Assembly: GCF_014252455.1 (NCBI RefSeq)
Contig: NZ_CP060245.1
Location: 363,233 to 427,232 of the forward strand
Direction of reading: 5' to 3'
DNA length: 64,000 nucleotides
Origin: Blattabacterium cuenoti
Lineage (GTDB): Bacteria; Bacteroidota; Bacteroidia; Flavobacteriales; Blattabacteriaceae
Part shown: in pieces, positions 1-9,874 of the stretch
Layout: every line of letters begins with the position of its first letter
Position numbering within the stretch: position 1 is the stretch's first letter
Notes under the pieces: generated by a model
The model's input: the letters and a program-made list of their open reading frames with translations, nothing else
What the model was told of the DNA's origin: nothing
The model's database searches: none
Translations under genes and position numbers: made by a program

Positions 1-1425
1 GTAGAAAAAGAAACAAAAGAAATTTTTTTAAAAAAAAATTTCGATACCTCTTTTAGAAAAGATTGTAGAAAAATTAATACTTTTACAATAGATCCTATTG
101 ATGCTAAAGATTTTGATGATGCCATTTCTATTAAAAAATTAAATAATAATATATGGGAAATAGGAATACATATTGCTGATGTTACTCATTATGTAAAAGA
201 AGGAAGTTTTTTAGATAAAGAAGCATATACAAGAGGTACTTCTATTTATTTAGAAGAAAAAGTAATACCTATGTTACCACATAAATTATCTAATAATATT
301 TGTTCTTTACTTCCAGAAAAAGACAAATTAAGTTTTTCCTCTATTTTTAATTTTAATAAAAAAGGAAAAATATTGAAAAGTTGGTTTGGAAAAACTATTA
401 TACGGTCTAATAGAAGATTTACATATGAAGAAGTACAAGATATAATAGATAAAAAAAAAGGAGATTTTTATGAAGATATTTCTACGTTATTATTTTTTTC
501 TAAAATTTTAACTAAAAATAGATTAAAAAATGGAGCTCTTTCTTTAGAAAGATTAGAAGTAAAATTTAATTTAGATGAAAAAAAAAATCCAATTAAATTA
601 TTTTTTAAAAAAAATAATGATGCTCATCATCTAATAGAAGAATTTATGTTATTAACAAATAGAAAAATTTCAGAATTTGTAAGTTTAAATTTAGATAAAA
701 AACCTTATCAAAGAATATATATTTATAGAGTACATGATAAACCAGATTTTAAAAAAATTATAGATTTAAATAAAATAATAAAACCTTTAGGTTATTCTTT
801 AGATAAAGAAAATTTTAAAAAATCTATTAATTTTCTATTAAAAAATATTCATAAAAAACCAGAAAAAAACTTTATTGAAAATTTAATTCTTCGTGTTATG
901 AGTAAAGCTAAATATTCTACCAAAAATATCGGACATTATGGTTTATCCTTTATATATTATACTCATTTTACTTCTCCTATAAGACGATATTCAGATATTA
1001 TTGCTCATCGTTTATTAAATAATTATTTATTATTTAATAAATATAATAAATCTAAAAAATTAAAAGAATTTTATGAAAAACAATCTCAATATTGTAGTTA
1101 TAAAGAACGTTTATCCATAGATATAGAAAGAGAATTTTCAAAATTTTTACAAGTTAAATATATAAAAAAATATATAGGACAAAAATTTGATGGAATTATT
1201 ACAGGTTTTACAGATTGGGGTATCTATATTGATTTATTTTTATTTCAAATAGAAGGAATGATTCGACTACGTGATATTCAAGAAGATATTTATATTTTAC
1301 AATCAAAAAATAGTATTATAGGAAAAAAAAAAAGAAAAATTTATTATTTAGGGGATCAAGTCAAAGTTAAATTAATTGATGTCAATATAGAAAAAAAACA
1401 AATTACTCTTAATTTTTTAAATTAA
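1..1425 (+). CDS. rnr: Ribonuclease R, 5' end outside window (partial)
   Basis: Processive 3'-5' exoribonuclease of the RNB family, used in turnover of structured RNA. The frame is open from base 1 with no start, so the N-terminal cold-shock domains lie upstream of the window; the ATG at 271 is internal. The RNB catalytic motif DPIDAKDFDDA is encoded at bases 91-123, and the second RNB block HFTSPIRRYSDI at about 964-1000. A C-terminal S1 RNA-binding domain starts near 1180 (GIITGFTDWGIYIDL) and the protein ends soon after it, a normal place. An 11-A run at 1323-1333 stays in frame. It converges on coaD with an 8-base gap. Confidence 0.95.
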   Translation, partial: VEKETKEIFLKKNFDTSFRKDCRKINTFTIDPIDAKDFDDAISIKKLNNNIWEIGIHIADVTHYVKEGSFLDKEAYTRGTSIYLEEKVIPMLPHKLSNNICSLLPEKDKLSFSSIFNFNKKGKILKSWFGKTIIRSNRRFTYEEVQDIIDKKKGDFYEDISTLLFFSKILTKNRLKNGALSLERLEVKFNLDEKKNPIKLFFKKNNDAHHLIEEFMLLTNRKISEFVSLNLDKKPYQRIYIYRVHDKPDFKKIIDLNKIIKPLGYSLDKENFKKSINFLLKNIHKKPEKNFIENLILRVMSKAKYSTKNIGHYGLSFIYYTHFTSPIRRYSDIIAHRLLNNYLLFNKYNKSKKLKEFYEKQSQYCSYKERLSIDIEREFSKFLQVKYIKKYIGQKFDGIITGFTDWGIYIDLFLFQIEGMIRLRDIQEDIYILQSKNSIIGKKKRKIYYLGDQVKVKLIDVNIEKKQITLNFLN

Positions 1426-1433
1426 ATTTTTTT

Positions 1434-1901
1434 TTAAATTCTTACAGAGTGAGGGACAAATAAAGTATAATCTCCTCCATTTTTGATAATATCTCTAACT
1501 ATACATGAACTAATATAAGATTTTTCATAAGAAGAAAAAATAAAAATTGTTTCAATAAAATTATTTTTATCTAATTTATTATTAACATAATATATATTTT
1601 TTTCAAATTCAAAATCTAATTGATTTCTAAGTCCTCTTAATAAAAAATTTGCATTTTTTTTTTTACAAAAAGAAATAGTTAATCCTTGAAAAAAATCAAT
1701 TTCTATTTGAGAAAAATCTATAAAAGTTTTTTTTATCCACTCTTTCCTTTTTTTAATAGAAAACATATATTTTTTTTTATAATTATTTCCAATAGCTACA
1801 ATAATTTTATCAAATAATTTTAAAGATCTAAGAATAATATCATAATGACCTAAAGTTATTGGATCAAAAGACCCAGGAAATACAGCTATTTTTTTTTTCA
1901 T
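1434..1901 (-). CDS. coaD: Phosphopantetheine adenylyltransferase
   Basis: Transfers AMP from ATP to 4'-phosphopantetheine, the penultimate step of coenzyme A synthesis, in the cytoplasm. The 155-residue length is normal. The nucleotidyltransferase signature GSFDPITLGH sits at residues 10-19 and the second ATP-binding block ISSCIVRD at 130-137. The start is the first ATG. It diverges from the ricT-like gene across an 82-base AT-rich spacer and converges on rnr. Confidence 0.95.
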   Translation of the reverse strand: MKKKIAVFPGSFDPITLGHYDIILRSLKLFDKIIVAIGNNYKKKYMFSIKKRKEWIKKTFIDFSQIEIDFFQGLTISFCKKKNANFLLRGLRNQLDFEFEKNIYYVNNKLDKNNFIETIFIFSSYEKSYISSCIVRDIIKNGGDYTLFVPHSVRI

Positions 1902-1955
1902 ATATTTTTATATATAAAATAAAATATAAAAAAATAAGAAAAAAAATAAAAGTTT

Positions 1956-1963
1956 TATTTTTG
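1956..1963 (+). promoter_or_regulatory. Candidate Bacteroidetes -7 promoter box for the ricT-like gene
   Basis: TATTTTTG matches the Bacteroidetes TAnnTTTG element, 20 bases before the ATG at 1984 in the coaD/ricT divergent spacer. G is rare in this spacer, which makes the match a little more meaningful. No clear -33 TTG is seen, so this is only a candidate. Confidence 0.35.
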
Positions 1964-1983
1964 TTTTTAAAATTATTAAAATA

Positions 1984-3018
1984 ATGGAAAAATTATGTTC
2001 GAATTGTTCAAAAATAAATCAATGTTATAATAAACATAAAAAATGTAATAAACTTAATGTAATAGATTGGTTATCTCATATACCATATCCTTTTTTTTTC
2101 AACAAAAATGAATTGGTTGAAGTCCAATTTAAAAATGATAGAAAAGAATTTTTTTATAATAAAAAAAAAATTAACCTCAATAAAGGAGATTTTGTAACTG
2201 TTGAATCTTCATATAAGATAGGATATGATATAGGAATAGTAACTTTAACTGGAAGGTTAGTAACCTTACAAATACGAAATATTAAAAAACCATTTGATTA
2301 TTTAAAAATTAAAAATATATATAGAAAATCTACTGATAAAGAAATTTCTTTATGTAATTTTTTTAAAAAAAAAGAACATAAAAGTCTTATAAAAGCTAAA
2401 AAAATTGTAAAAAAATTGAATCTTACTATGAAAATTTTTGATGTAGAATATCAAGCGAATGGAGATAAAGCAACTTTTTATTATACAGCTGAAAATAGAA
2501 TTGATTTTAGAAAATTAATTAAAGAATTAGCTTTAACTTTTCATATCCGTATAGAAATGCGTCAAATTGGATATAGACAAGAAGCCGCAAAAATTGGAGG
2601 AATAGGTTCTTGTGGGCGAGAACTTTGTTGTTCTACTTGGTTAAAAAATTTTAAAAGTGTGAATACTAATTCAGCTAGATATCAACAACTTTCTATCAAT
2701 ATAGATAAATTAACTGGACAATGTAATAAATTAAAATGTTGTTTAAATTATGAATTAGATACTTATTTATCTTATATAAAAAATTTTCCAGATTTTAATA
2801 GTAAAATTGATACAGAAAAAGGAATAGCAAAATGTATGAAAATTGATGTATTTAAACAACAAATGTGGTTTTCTTATATTAAAAGCCCTAATACTTGGTA
2901 TAATATAGAAATAAAAAAAATTAAAGAAATTTTAAAAAAAAATAAAACATCTGTTTCCTTAGAAAAATTATCAAAAAATAAAATTATTCATAAAACAGAA
3001 TTAACATTTAAAGATTAA
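1984..3018 (+). CDS. ricT: PSP1 domain protein, RicT (YaaT) family
   Basis: Cytoplasmic PSP1-domain protein. In Bacillus the RicT member of the Ric complex binds iron-sulfur clusters and acts with RNase Y on mRNA maturation; the role in Bacteroidetes is not established. The 344-residue protein has the family's cysteine signature GSCGRELCCSTWL at residues 208-220 plus C247 and the pair C252/C253, suited to Fe-S ligation. The N-terminus adds C5, C8, C14 and C21. In free-living flavobacteria, from memory, gldH lies between this gene and the PBP1A gene; here only 46 bases separate them. Confidence 0.85.
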   Translation: MEKLCSNCSKINQCYNKHKKCNKLNVIDWLSHIPYPFFFNKNELVEVQFKNDRKEFFYNKKKINLNKGDFVTVESSYKIGYDIGIVTLTGRLVTLQIRNIKKPFDYLKIKNIYRKSTDKEISLCNFFKKKEHKSLIKAKKIVKKLNLTMKIFDVEYQANGDKATFYYTAENRIDFRKLIKELALTFHIRIEMRQIGYRQEAAKIGGIGSCGRELCCSTWLKNFKSVNTNSARYQQLSINIDKLTGQCNKLKCCLNYELDTYLSYIKNFPDFNSKIDTEKGIAKCMKIDVFKQQMWFSYIKSPNTWYNIEIKKIKEILKKNKTSVSLEKLSKNKIIHKTELTFKD

Positions 3019-3064
3019 TTTATTAAAAATCATTTTTATTATATAAAAAAAATAATTTTGTTAA

Positions 3065-5410
3065 GTGTATAAAAAAAAGAAAAAAATAAATTTTTATTTT
3101 CGTATACTTATTTTTTATTTTTGGTTTTTCTTTTTAATAGTACTTTTAACTTTTTTTATAATTTTTTATGCAGCATATAAAGGTTATTTAGGATCTTTAC
3201 CTAGTACTAAAGATATAGAAAATCCTATAATGGAAGTAGGATCCGAAATATATGATTATAATGGTTTTTTATTAGGAAAATTTTTTTCAGAAAATAGAAC
3301 TCTTATATCTTATAAAGAATTTCCCAAAAATCTTATTAATGCTTTATTATCCAAAGAAGATATTCGTTTTAAATATCATTCAGGTATTGATGCTAAATCT
3401 TTTTTAAGAGCTATTTTTTCTTTAGGAAAAAAAGGAGGGGGGAGTACTATTACTCAACAATTAGCTAAATTACTTTTTACAGGAAAATCTGCTAAAAATA
3501 AATTACAAAGAATACATCAAAAATTATTAGAATGGGTAATGGCTATTGAATTAGAAAAACGTTATACAAAGGAAGAAATAATTACTATGTATTATAATAA
3601 ATTCGATTTTTTATATAATGCAAAAGGAATAGAAACAGCGGCTCATACTTATTTTAATAAAAAAACATCAAATCTAAATTTAGGAGAATGTGCCATTCTT
3701 GTGGGGATGTTAGAAAATCCTTCTTTATTTAATCCTAAATTATATCCTAATAGAGCAAAAAAACAAAGAAATTTAGTTTTATCACAAATGCAAAAATATC
3801 ATTTTTTAACTAAAAAAATATATAATCAAGAATTAAAAAAACCTATAAAAATAAATTTTAAAATACAAAAAAAAGATTTTGAATTATTAACTTATTATAG
3901 TGATTTTTTAAAAAAAGAAATTCAAGAAGCATTAGATGATTACGAAAAAAAAACAGGGAAAAAACTAAATCTTTATTCTAGTGGATTAAAAATATATACA
4001 TCAATTGATTTAAAAATGCAAGAATATGCAGAACAATCGATAAAAAAACATCTTAGTAAATTACAATTATTATTTAATAATTCTCAAAAAAAAAATAAAA
4101 ATGCTCCATTTTTAAATATTTCTACAGAAAAAACTAATAGAATTATTTTATCTGCTATGCATAGAACACAATTTTATCAAAATCTTAAAGAAAAAGGATA
4201 TACAGAAGAAAAAATTATAAAACAATTTAAAAAACCACAAAATATCAAATTATTTACTTGGAATGGATATAAAACTGTATCCATCTCACCATGGGATTTC
4301 ATTCGTTATCAAAAAAGTATTATTCAAGGTGGAATGTTATCAATAGAACCTTATACAGGATATATAAAAGCATGGGTTGGAGGAATAGATTTTAATTATT
4401 TTCAATATGATCATGTAGCAAAAACACAACGTCAAGTAGGTTCAATTTTTAAACCGATTCTATATGCCACAGCAATTAATGAATTACATTATAATCCTTG
4501 TACAAAAATTTCTAATGAAAAATTTCATTTAGGGACATGGAGTCCTAGAAATTCAAATGGTAAATATGGAGGATATCTTACTTTAAAAGATGGATTAGCA
4601 TTATCTGTCAATACTATTTCAGCTCGTCTTATATCAAAAATTACACCTGGACCAGTTATTCATTTAGCTAAAAAAATGGGAATAGAATCCATAATTCCTG
4701 AACATCCATCTATAGCTTTAGGATCTGCAGATATCACTTTATATGAAATGACAGGTGCTTTTAATACATTTGCAAATTATGGATTTTATATTAAACCTAC
4801 TATTTTAATAAAAATAGAAGATGAATATGGAAAATTAATTAAGGAACATACTGATATCAGTAGAAGACAAGTTTTTAGTGAAGAAGTAGCATATATTATG
4901 TTAAAACTAATGCAAGGTGTAGTAGAATATGGAACTGCTAAAAGATTATTATATCAATATAATTTTTTTAATATAGATATAGCAGGTAAAACAGGAACAA
5001 CTAATGAAAATTCAGATGGATGGTTTATAGGAATAATTCCAAATTTAACTACTGGAGTTTGGGTAGGTTGGGAAGATCGATTTTCTCATTTTGTAAATAT
5101 AAAATTAGGTCAAGGAGCTAATATGGCTTTGCCAATATGGGCTCATTATATGAAATATTTATATAAAGATACGAATCTTAAATATCATAAAAATTTATTA
5201 TTTAGAAAACCAAAAAATTATCAATCTAATTGGAATCATTGTGATGAAAATTATAAAAATAAAAATGCTTTAAAAGAAATTATAGATCTCAATGAAAATT
5301 TTAATGATGAAAATAATGAAAATTTTAATGATGAAAATAATGAAAATTTTAATGATGAAAATAATGAAAATTTTAATGATGAAAATAATGAAAAAAATTA
5401 TGATAATTAA
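3065..5410 (+). CDS. mrcA: Penicillin-binding protein 1A (bifunctional)
   Basis: Inner-membrane peptidoglycan synthase with glycosyltransferase and transpeptidase domains. The start is GTG at 3065. One membrane anchor spans about residues 11-38. The GT51 domain has catalytic E98 in SKEDIRF and GGGSTITQQLAK at 124-135. The transpeptidase has S460-x-x-K463, S514-V-N516 and K642-T-G. After the normal end of the domain there is a low-complexity acidic tail with NENFNDEN four times in tandem (residues 743-774), encoded by exact 24-base repeats. The protein is 781 residues. All catalytic residues are present, so this endosymbiont should still make a wall. The next gene starts 2 bases after the stop. 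Confidence 0.95.
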   Translation: MYKKKKKINFYFRILIFYFWFFFLIVLLTFFIIFYAAYKGYLGSLPSTKDIENPIMEVGSEIYDYNGFLLGKFFSENRTLISYKEFPKNLINALLSKEDIRFKYHSGIDAKSFLRAIFSLGKKGGGSTITQQLAKLLFTGKSAKNKLQRIHQKLLEWVMAIELEKRYTKEEIITMYYNKFDFLYNAKGIETAAHTYFNKKTSNLNLGECAILVGMLENPSLFNPKLYPNRAKKQRNLVLSQMQKYHFLTKKIYNQELKKPIKINFKIQKKDFELLTYYSDFLKKEIQEALDDYEKKTGKKLNLYSSGLKIYTSIDLKMQEYAEQSIKKHLSKLQLLFNNSQKKNKNAPFLNISTEKTNRIILSAMHRTQFYQNLKEKGYTEEKIIKQFKKPQNIKLFTWNGYKTVSISPWDFIRYQKSIIQGGMLSIEPYTGYIKAWVGGIDFNYFQYDHVAKTQRQVGSIFKPILYATAINELHYNPCTKISNEKFHLGTWSPRNSNGKYGGYLTLKDGLALSVNTISARLISKITPGPVIHLAKKMGIESIIPEHPSIALGSADITLYEMTGAFNTFANYGFYIKPTILIKIEDEYGKLIKEHTDISRRQVFSEEVAYIMLKLMQGVVEYGTAKRLLYQYNFFNIDIAGKTGTTNENSDGWFIGIIPNLTTGVWVGWEDRFSHFVNIKLGQGANMALPIWAHYMKYLYKDTNLKYHKNLLFRKPKNYQSNWNHCDENYKNKNALKEIIDLNENFNDENNENFNDENNENFNDENNENFNDENNEKNYDN
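5291..5386 (+). repeat. Four exact tandem 24-bp repeats in the PBP1A tail
   Basis: Units start at 5291, 5315, 5339 and 5363. Each is in frame and encodes NENFNDEN. The copies look identical, which suggests recent slippage expansion. Confidence 0.95.
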
Positions 5411-5412
5411 TT

Positions 5413-6399
5413 ATGAAAATTAAAAAAATTTTAATTTTAGATAAAAATCATCCTTTTATTATATATAAATTAAAAAAAGAAGGATTTATTTGTCATGAAA
5501 ATTATTTTGATCCTATAGAAAATATTTTATCAATTATATCTTTATATGATGGAATTATTTTTAGAAGTAGATTTTCTATAAATAAAAAATTTATTCAAAA
5601 AGCAATAAATTTAAAATTTATTGCACGTATTGGATCTGGAATAGAACATATAGATAAAAATTATGCTTTAAAAAAAGGAATTAAAATAATCACTACTCCA
5701 GATGATAATAAAGATTCTGTTGCAGAACATGCTATAGGAATGCTTTTATCCATGATGAATCATATATTTCGTTCTCATCAAGAAATTCAAAAAGGAAAAT
5801 GGAATAGAAAATCTAATCTAGGAATAGAAATTATGGGAAAAACAATAGGAATTATTGGATATGGACATACTGGAAAGGCTTTTGCTCAAAAATTATCAGG
5901 ATTTAAAACTACAATATTTTGTTATGATATTATACCAAACAAAGGAGATATTTATGCAAAACAAGTAGATATGAAAACAATATTTTTGAAATCAGATATA
6001 ATTAGTTTACATGTTCCTTATACTCATAAAACAAAAAAAATGATTAATAATAATTTTATTAACAATTTTTGTAAACCTTTTTATTTTATTAATACATCTA
6101 GAGGAGAATGTGTTTTTACAGATCATTTAGTAAATGCCTTAAAAAATGGTAAAATATATGGAGCATGTTTAGATGTATTAGAATATGAAAAATCTTCTTT
6201 TGAAGATTTGTTTTTTTGTCCTAAAAAATATAAAACTTTTTTTTATTTGATTCATTCTAATAAAGTAATTTTAACTCCACATATAGCTGGATGGACTAAA
6301 GAATCTAAATATAAAATGGCTAAAAAAATTGTAAAAAAAATTATCAATTTTAATAAACATCTTTTAAATATCTACCTTCTTGTTTCATTTTTTTTATAA
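5413..6399 (+). CDS. serA: D-2-hydroxyacid dehydrogenase, SerA-like
   Basis: NAD-dependent D-isomer-specific 2-hydroxyacid dehydrogenase, probably phosphoglycerate dehydrogenase, the first step of serine synthesis. That would feed the cysE-cysK genes opposite. The Rossmann motif GYGHTG is at residues 149-154, the catalytic Arg at R230 (NTSRGE), and His at H290 (TPHIAG); the catalytic Glu is E257 or E259. At 328 residues it lacks the C-terminal ACT regulatory domain of longer SerA forms, so serine feedback is not expected. Its last 50 bases overlap the end of cysJ tail to tail. Substrate is inferred; related 2-ketoacid reductases look alike. Confidence 0.8.
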   Translation: MKIKKILILDKNHPFIIYKLKKEGFICHENYFDPIENILSIISLYDGIIFRSRFSINKKFIQKAINLKFIARIGSGIEHIDKNYALKKGIKIITTPDDNKDSVAEHAIGMLLSMMNHIFRSHQEIQKGKWNRKSNLGIEIMGKTIGIIGYGHTGKAFAQKLSGFKTTIFCYDIIPNKGDIYAKQVDMKTIFLKSDIISLHVPYTHKTKKMINNNFINNFCKPFYFINTSRGECVFTDHLVNALKNGKIYGACLDVLEYEKSSFEDLFFCPKKYKTFFYLIHSNKVILTPHIAGWTKESKYKMAKKIVKKIINFNKHLLNIYLLVSFFL

Positions 6400-8001
6400 A
6401 TAAAATCGGAGAAACTTTTCCTATTATTTCTATTATTCGATATATAGTATTTTCTACATCTATACTCATAGGTTTTTTTTTCCCACATATATATATATAT
6501 GCGCCTTTTTGTATCCAAAAAAAAAATTCTTTTCTATTTTCCCATATTTTATGTTGTATATATATTTTTTTTTTATTATCTCTAGAAAAAGCAACATCTA
6601 CACGATATAGGATCCTATTTTTTTCCCATCTTTTAATTTCATTATGATATAAAAAATCATTCAAAAAATACTGATTTCCAAAAAAAAGCCAATTTTTTCC
6701 TGTTGCTTGCATTATTTCTCTTTCATATAAAAAAGAACGAAAAGGAGCTATACCTGTCCCTGTTCCAATAAGAATTATATCCTTATTATTTTCTGGCAAT
6801 TTAAATACATGGTTTTTTTTAATAGAAAAAGAGATTTTATCTCCTATTTTTAACTGAGAAAGAAAATTAGAACAAAAACCATATTTAATTTTTTCATTAA
6901 TTTTAAATTGATGACGTGATATTGTAATATGTATTAAATTATTATGAACTCTATGAGAAGAAGAAATAGAATATAATCTAGGTTTTATAGGATCCATAAT
7001 TTTAATTAAATTATATAAATAATTTATATTATTAGGAATAGGATATCTTTTCAAAAGATTTAATAAATCCCAATTATATTTATGAAAAAAAATATTTTTT
7101 TTTATTAAAAAAGAATATTTTTTTAACATTTTGAATGATAAAAAAATAATATTTAATTTTTTTTTTAATAAAAAAAATATTTTTTTTTTATATGCATAAT
7201 CATTAAATAAAATTTTTTGAAAAAAATTAATAATTGCATTAACCATAAATGAAGAATTTTCAGCTTTTATAGCTATAGAATCTCCTGGAGAATAATCTAT
7301 TTTATTATTATTTTTTATTTCAATATGATATATTTCTTTATTATATCCTTTTTTTTTTTTATTTAATAATTTTTTATTTATAATGATTCCATTAATTTTT
7401 TTTTTTCTTCTATGTTAATGTCTAGTTTAAAAAAAGTGAATATTTTAATAAACCAATCATCTGCCTTTTTTTTAAAATCTGTTACATCACATTTATATAA
7501 TGGTATTATTCTACTAGCTCCTAGTTTATATAACCGTTTATCAATATCTTCTCCAGCTTTACAAAAAAAAGTATAAGAACGATCACCTAATGCTAAAACA
7601 CTATATTTTATATTTTTTAAATTAAGATTTTTTTCTTTATGAATAAAATTAAAAAATGATTTAGCAGATGAAGGAGGTTCTCCTTCACCATGTGTACTAA
7701 TAATAATAAAAAAATAATTTTCATTTTTTAAATCTATTAAATTATATAGATCTAAATCAATCAATTTAATATTTAATTTTTTTTCTTTAGCTTTTTTAAT
7801 CATAGAAAAAGCTAAATTTTTAGAATTTCCTGATACTGTACTATAAACTAATGTTATTTTATAATTAAAATTATTTTTTATTTTTTTTTTATAATATATA
7901 GATAATATTCCAGACATATATCCAGACATCCAAATAATTTCTTCTACAGTAGAAGATTTAATTAAATTAACAAAATTTTTTTTATTCAATTCAGATAACA
8001 T
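6350..8001 (-). CDS. cysJ: Sulfite reductase flavoprotein alpha subunit, frameshifted at an A11 run
   Basis: Passes electrons from NADPH through FAD and FMN to the sulfite reductase hemoprotein CysI, which is not in this window. Two pieces are seen. The FMN flavodoxin domain (8001-7378) carries STHGEGEPPSSAKSFF. The FAD/NADPH domain lies in another frame, open from about 7400 to 6350, with RLYSISSS, GTGIAPFRSFL and the typical end RYLKDVY. The first piece runs off frame after GAAG plus 11 A (plus-strand T run 7396-7406) and stops at 7378. One added A joins both into 550 residues, close to the family length. The ATG at 7246 is internal to the second domain. Functional if the run is miscounted or rescued by slippage, otherwise a fresh pseudogene. 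Confidence 0.85.
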
Positions 8002-8024
8002 AAATAAAAATATTAAATTTTTTT

Positions 8025-8936
8025 TTATAAAAAAAGATTATCTACGGATAGATATCTTTCTCCAGAATCATAATTAAATGTTAAAATTGTAGAATTTTCA
8101 GGAAAATTAGATAATTGTTTATCTATTGTAGATAAAACTGCTCCTGTAGAAATTCCGACTAATATTCCTTCTTTTTTTGCTGTTTTACGAACAAATTTAA
8201 ATGCTTCTTTTTTAGTAACTAAGAAAGTTCCATCTAAAATTTGAACATTCAATATTGATGGAATAAACCCTGCACCTAACCCTTGTAATGAATGTGGATG
8301 AGGATCCCCACCAAAAATTACTGGAGATTCTATAGGTTCCACAGAAAATATTTTTATTTTTGGAAATTTTTTTTTTAAAATTTCTCCTATTCCAGTAATA
8401 TGTCCGCCAGTTCCAACTCCAGTGATAAAATAATCAATTCCTTCAGGAAAATATTTTATAATTTCTTTAGCTGTAGTATTTCTATGTATTTTAACATTAG
8501 ACATATTGTCAAATTGTTTAGGCATCCATGAATTAGGAATTTTTTTCATTAATTTTTCTGCTTTTTCTATCGCACCTTTCATTCCTTTTTCTTTAGGTGT
8601 AAGTATATATTTTGCTCCATAAATAGAAAAAAGTTTTCTTCTTTCAATGCTCATAGATTCAGGCATTACTAAAATTAAACGATATCCTTTGACAGTGCTT
8701 ACCATTGCTAAACCTACTCCAGTATTTCCAGAGGTAGGTTCTATAATAGTATCTCCTTTTTTAATAATTTTTTTTTTTTCTGCATCTTCTATCATTGATA
8801 ATGCTATTCTATCTTTGATACTACCTCCTGGATTATTTCTTTCTAATTTTATCCATATATTATGATATGGAAATAAACGACGAAGACATATATGAGGAGT
8901 ATTTCCAATAGTATCTAATATACACTCTACTTTCAT
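8025..8936 (-). CDS. cysK: Cysteine synthase A (O-acetylserine thiol-lyase)
   Basis: PLP enzyme that makes L-cysteine from O-acetylserine and sulfide. The PLP lysine is K41 in GGSIKDR and the substrate loop PTSGNTG spans 67-73; [10 protein letters not shown] and the C-terminal GISTGA block are also present. Its 303 residues are normal. It lies between cysE, 7 bases upstream, and cysJ, 23 bases downstream, so acetylserine synthesis, sulfide use and sulfite reduction are grouped on one strand. Confidence 0.96.
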   Translation of the reverse strand: MKVECILDTIGNTPHICLRRLFPYHNIWIKLERNNPGGSIKDRIALSMIEDAEKKKIIKKGDTIIEPTSGNTGVGLAMVSTVKGYRLILVMPESMSIERRKLFSIYGAKYILTPKEKGMKGAIEKAEKLMKKIPNSWMPKQFDNMSNVKIHRNTTAKEIIKYFPEGIDYFITGVGTGGHITGIGEILKKKFPKIKIFSVEPIESPVIFGGDPHPHSLQGLGAGFIPSILNVQILDGTFLVTKKEAFKFVRKTAKKEGILVGISTGAVLSTIDKQLSNFPENSTILTFNYDSGERYLSVDNLFL

Positions 8937-8943
8937 ATTTTTT

Positions 8944-9777
8944 TTATATCATATAATTAATAGGATCAGGAAATGGATTATTATCCCTCATTTTTATTTC
9001 ATTTTTTTGATATACTATAGAAAAAGGAGGAATACTATGTGTGACCCATACATTTCCTCCAATAACACTATCATGTCCAATAATAGTCTCTCCTCCTAAT
9101 ATAGTTGCTCCAGCATAAATAGTAACTTTATTTTCTATAGTAGGATGACGTTTTTTATTAGCTAATTTTTTAGATACATGTATCGCCCCTAAAGTCACTC
9201 CTTGATATATTTTTACTTTATCTCCTATTTTTGTACTAGATCCAATAACGATTCCAGTTCCATGATCTATAACAAAAGATTTTCCAATTTTTGCTTCAGA
9301 ATGAATATCAATTCCAGTTTTACTATGAGCATATTCAGTAATTAATCTTGGAAAAATTGGTATTTTTAATAAACTAAGTTGATGAGCTATTCTATATAAA
9401 GCAGTAGCAAAAAAACCAGGATAAGATAAAAAAATTTCTTCTATAACTTTTGCTGCAGGATCAAAATTTAATATAGCATTAGCATCTATAATTAATATTT
9501 TATAAATAATAGGAATTTTATTAAAAAATATTTTTACAAATTTTTTTGATTCTTTTTCTTCAATATTTAGTTCTAAAAAAATAGAATATAATTTATTTTT
9601 TAAATTTTGATAAACTTTATTTAATAAATTTTTATTTTTTAATAATATTTTATCTGGAGTAAAAAGTAAATAAAATAAATCTTCTATAAATTTTTCATAT
9701 ATCTTTTTTTTTATAAAAGAATAACCGCCTTTTGTATTATTATAATATAATTTTTTTATAAAATTGACATCAGACAT
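8944..9777 (-). CDS. cysE: Serine O-acetyltransferase
   Basis: Acetylates serine with acetyl-CoA to give O-acetylserine, the substrate of the CysK encoded just downstream. The C-terminal half is a left-handed beta-helix of hexapeptide repeats, with the CysE signatures [21 protein letters not shown] and GVTLGA. The N-terminal half is helical and poorly conserved, as in Bacteroidetes EpsC-like forms of about this length (277 residues). The ATG at 9777 is first in the presumed cysE-cysK-cysJ operon, which diverges from icd. Confidence 0.93.
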   Translation of the reverse strand: MSDVNFIKKLYYNNTKGGYSFIKKKIYEKFIEDLFYLLFTPDKILLKNKNLLNKVYQNLKNKLYSIFLELNIEEKESKKFVKIFFNKIPIIYKILIIDANAILNFDPAAKVIEEIFLSYPGFFATALYRIAHQLSLLKIPIFPRLITEYAHSKTGIDIHSEAKIGKSFVIDHGTGIVIGSSTKIGDKVKIYQGVTLGAIHVSKKLANKKRHPTIENKVTIYAGATILGGETIIGHDSVIGGNVWVTHSIPPFSIVYQKNEIKMRDNNPFPDPINYMI

Positions 9778-9874
9778 TATTAATTTTTTTTATAAAAACA
9801 AATTTCGAAAATTTTCTTATATTAAAAAAAAAATATTCACAAAAATATCAATTTCTTTTTTTAAAGAAAATACA

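Noticed and set aside
7124..7246. Independent gene starting at ATG 7246 for the FAD/NADPH domain.
   Set aside because: The frame is open well upstream and encodes the conserved IEIKNNNKIDYSPGDSIAI segment, so the ATG is internal to cysJ.
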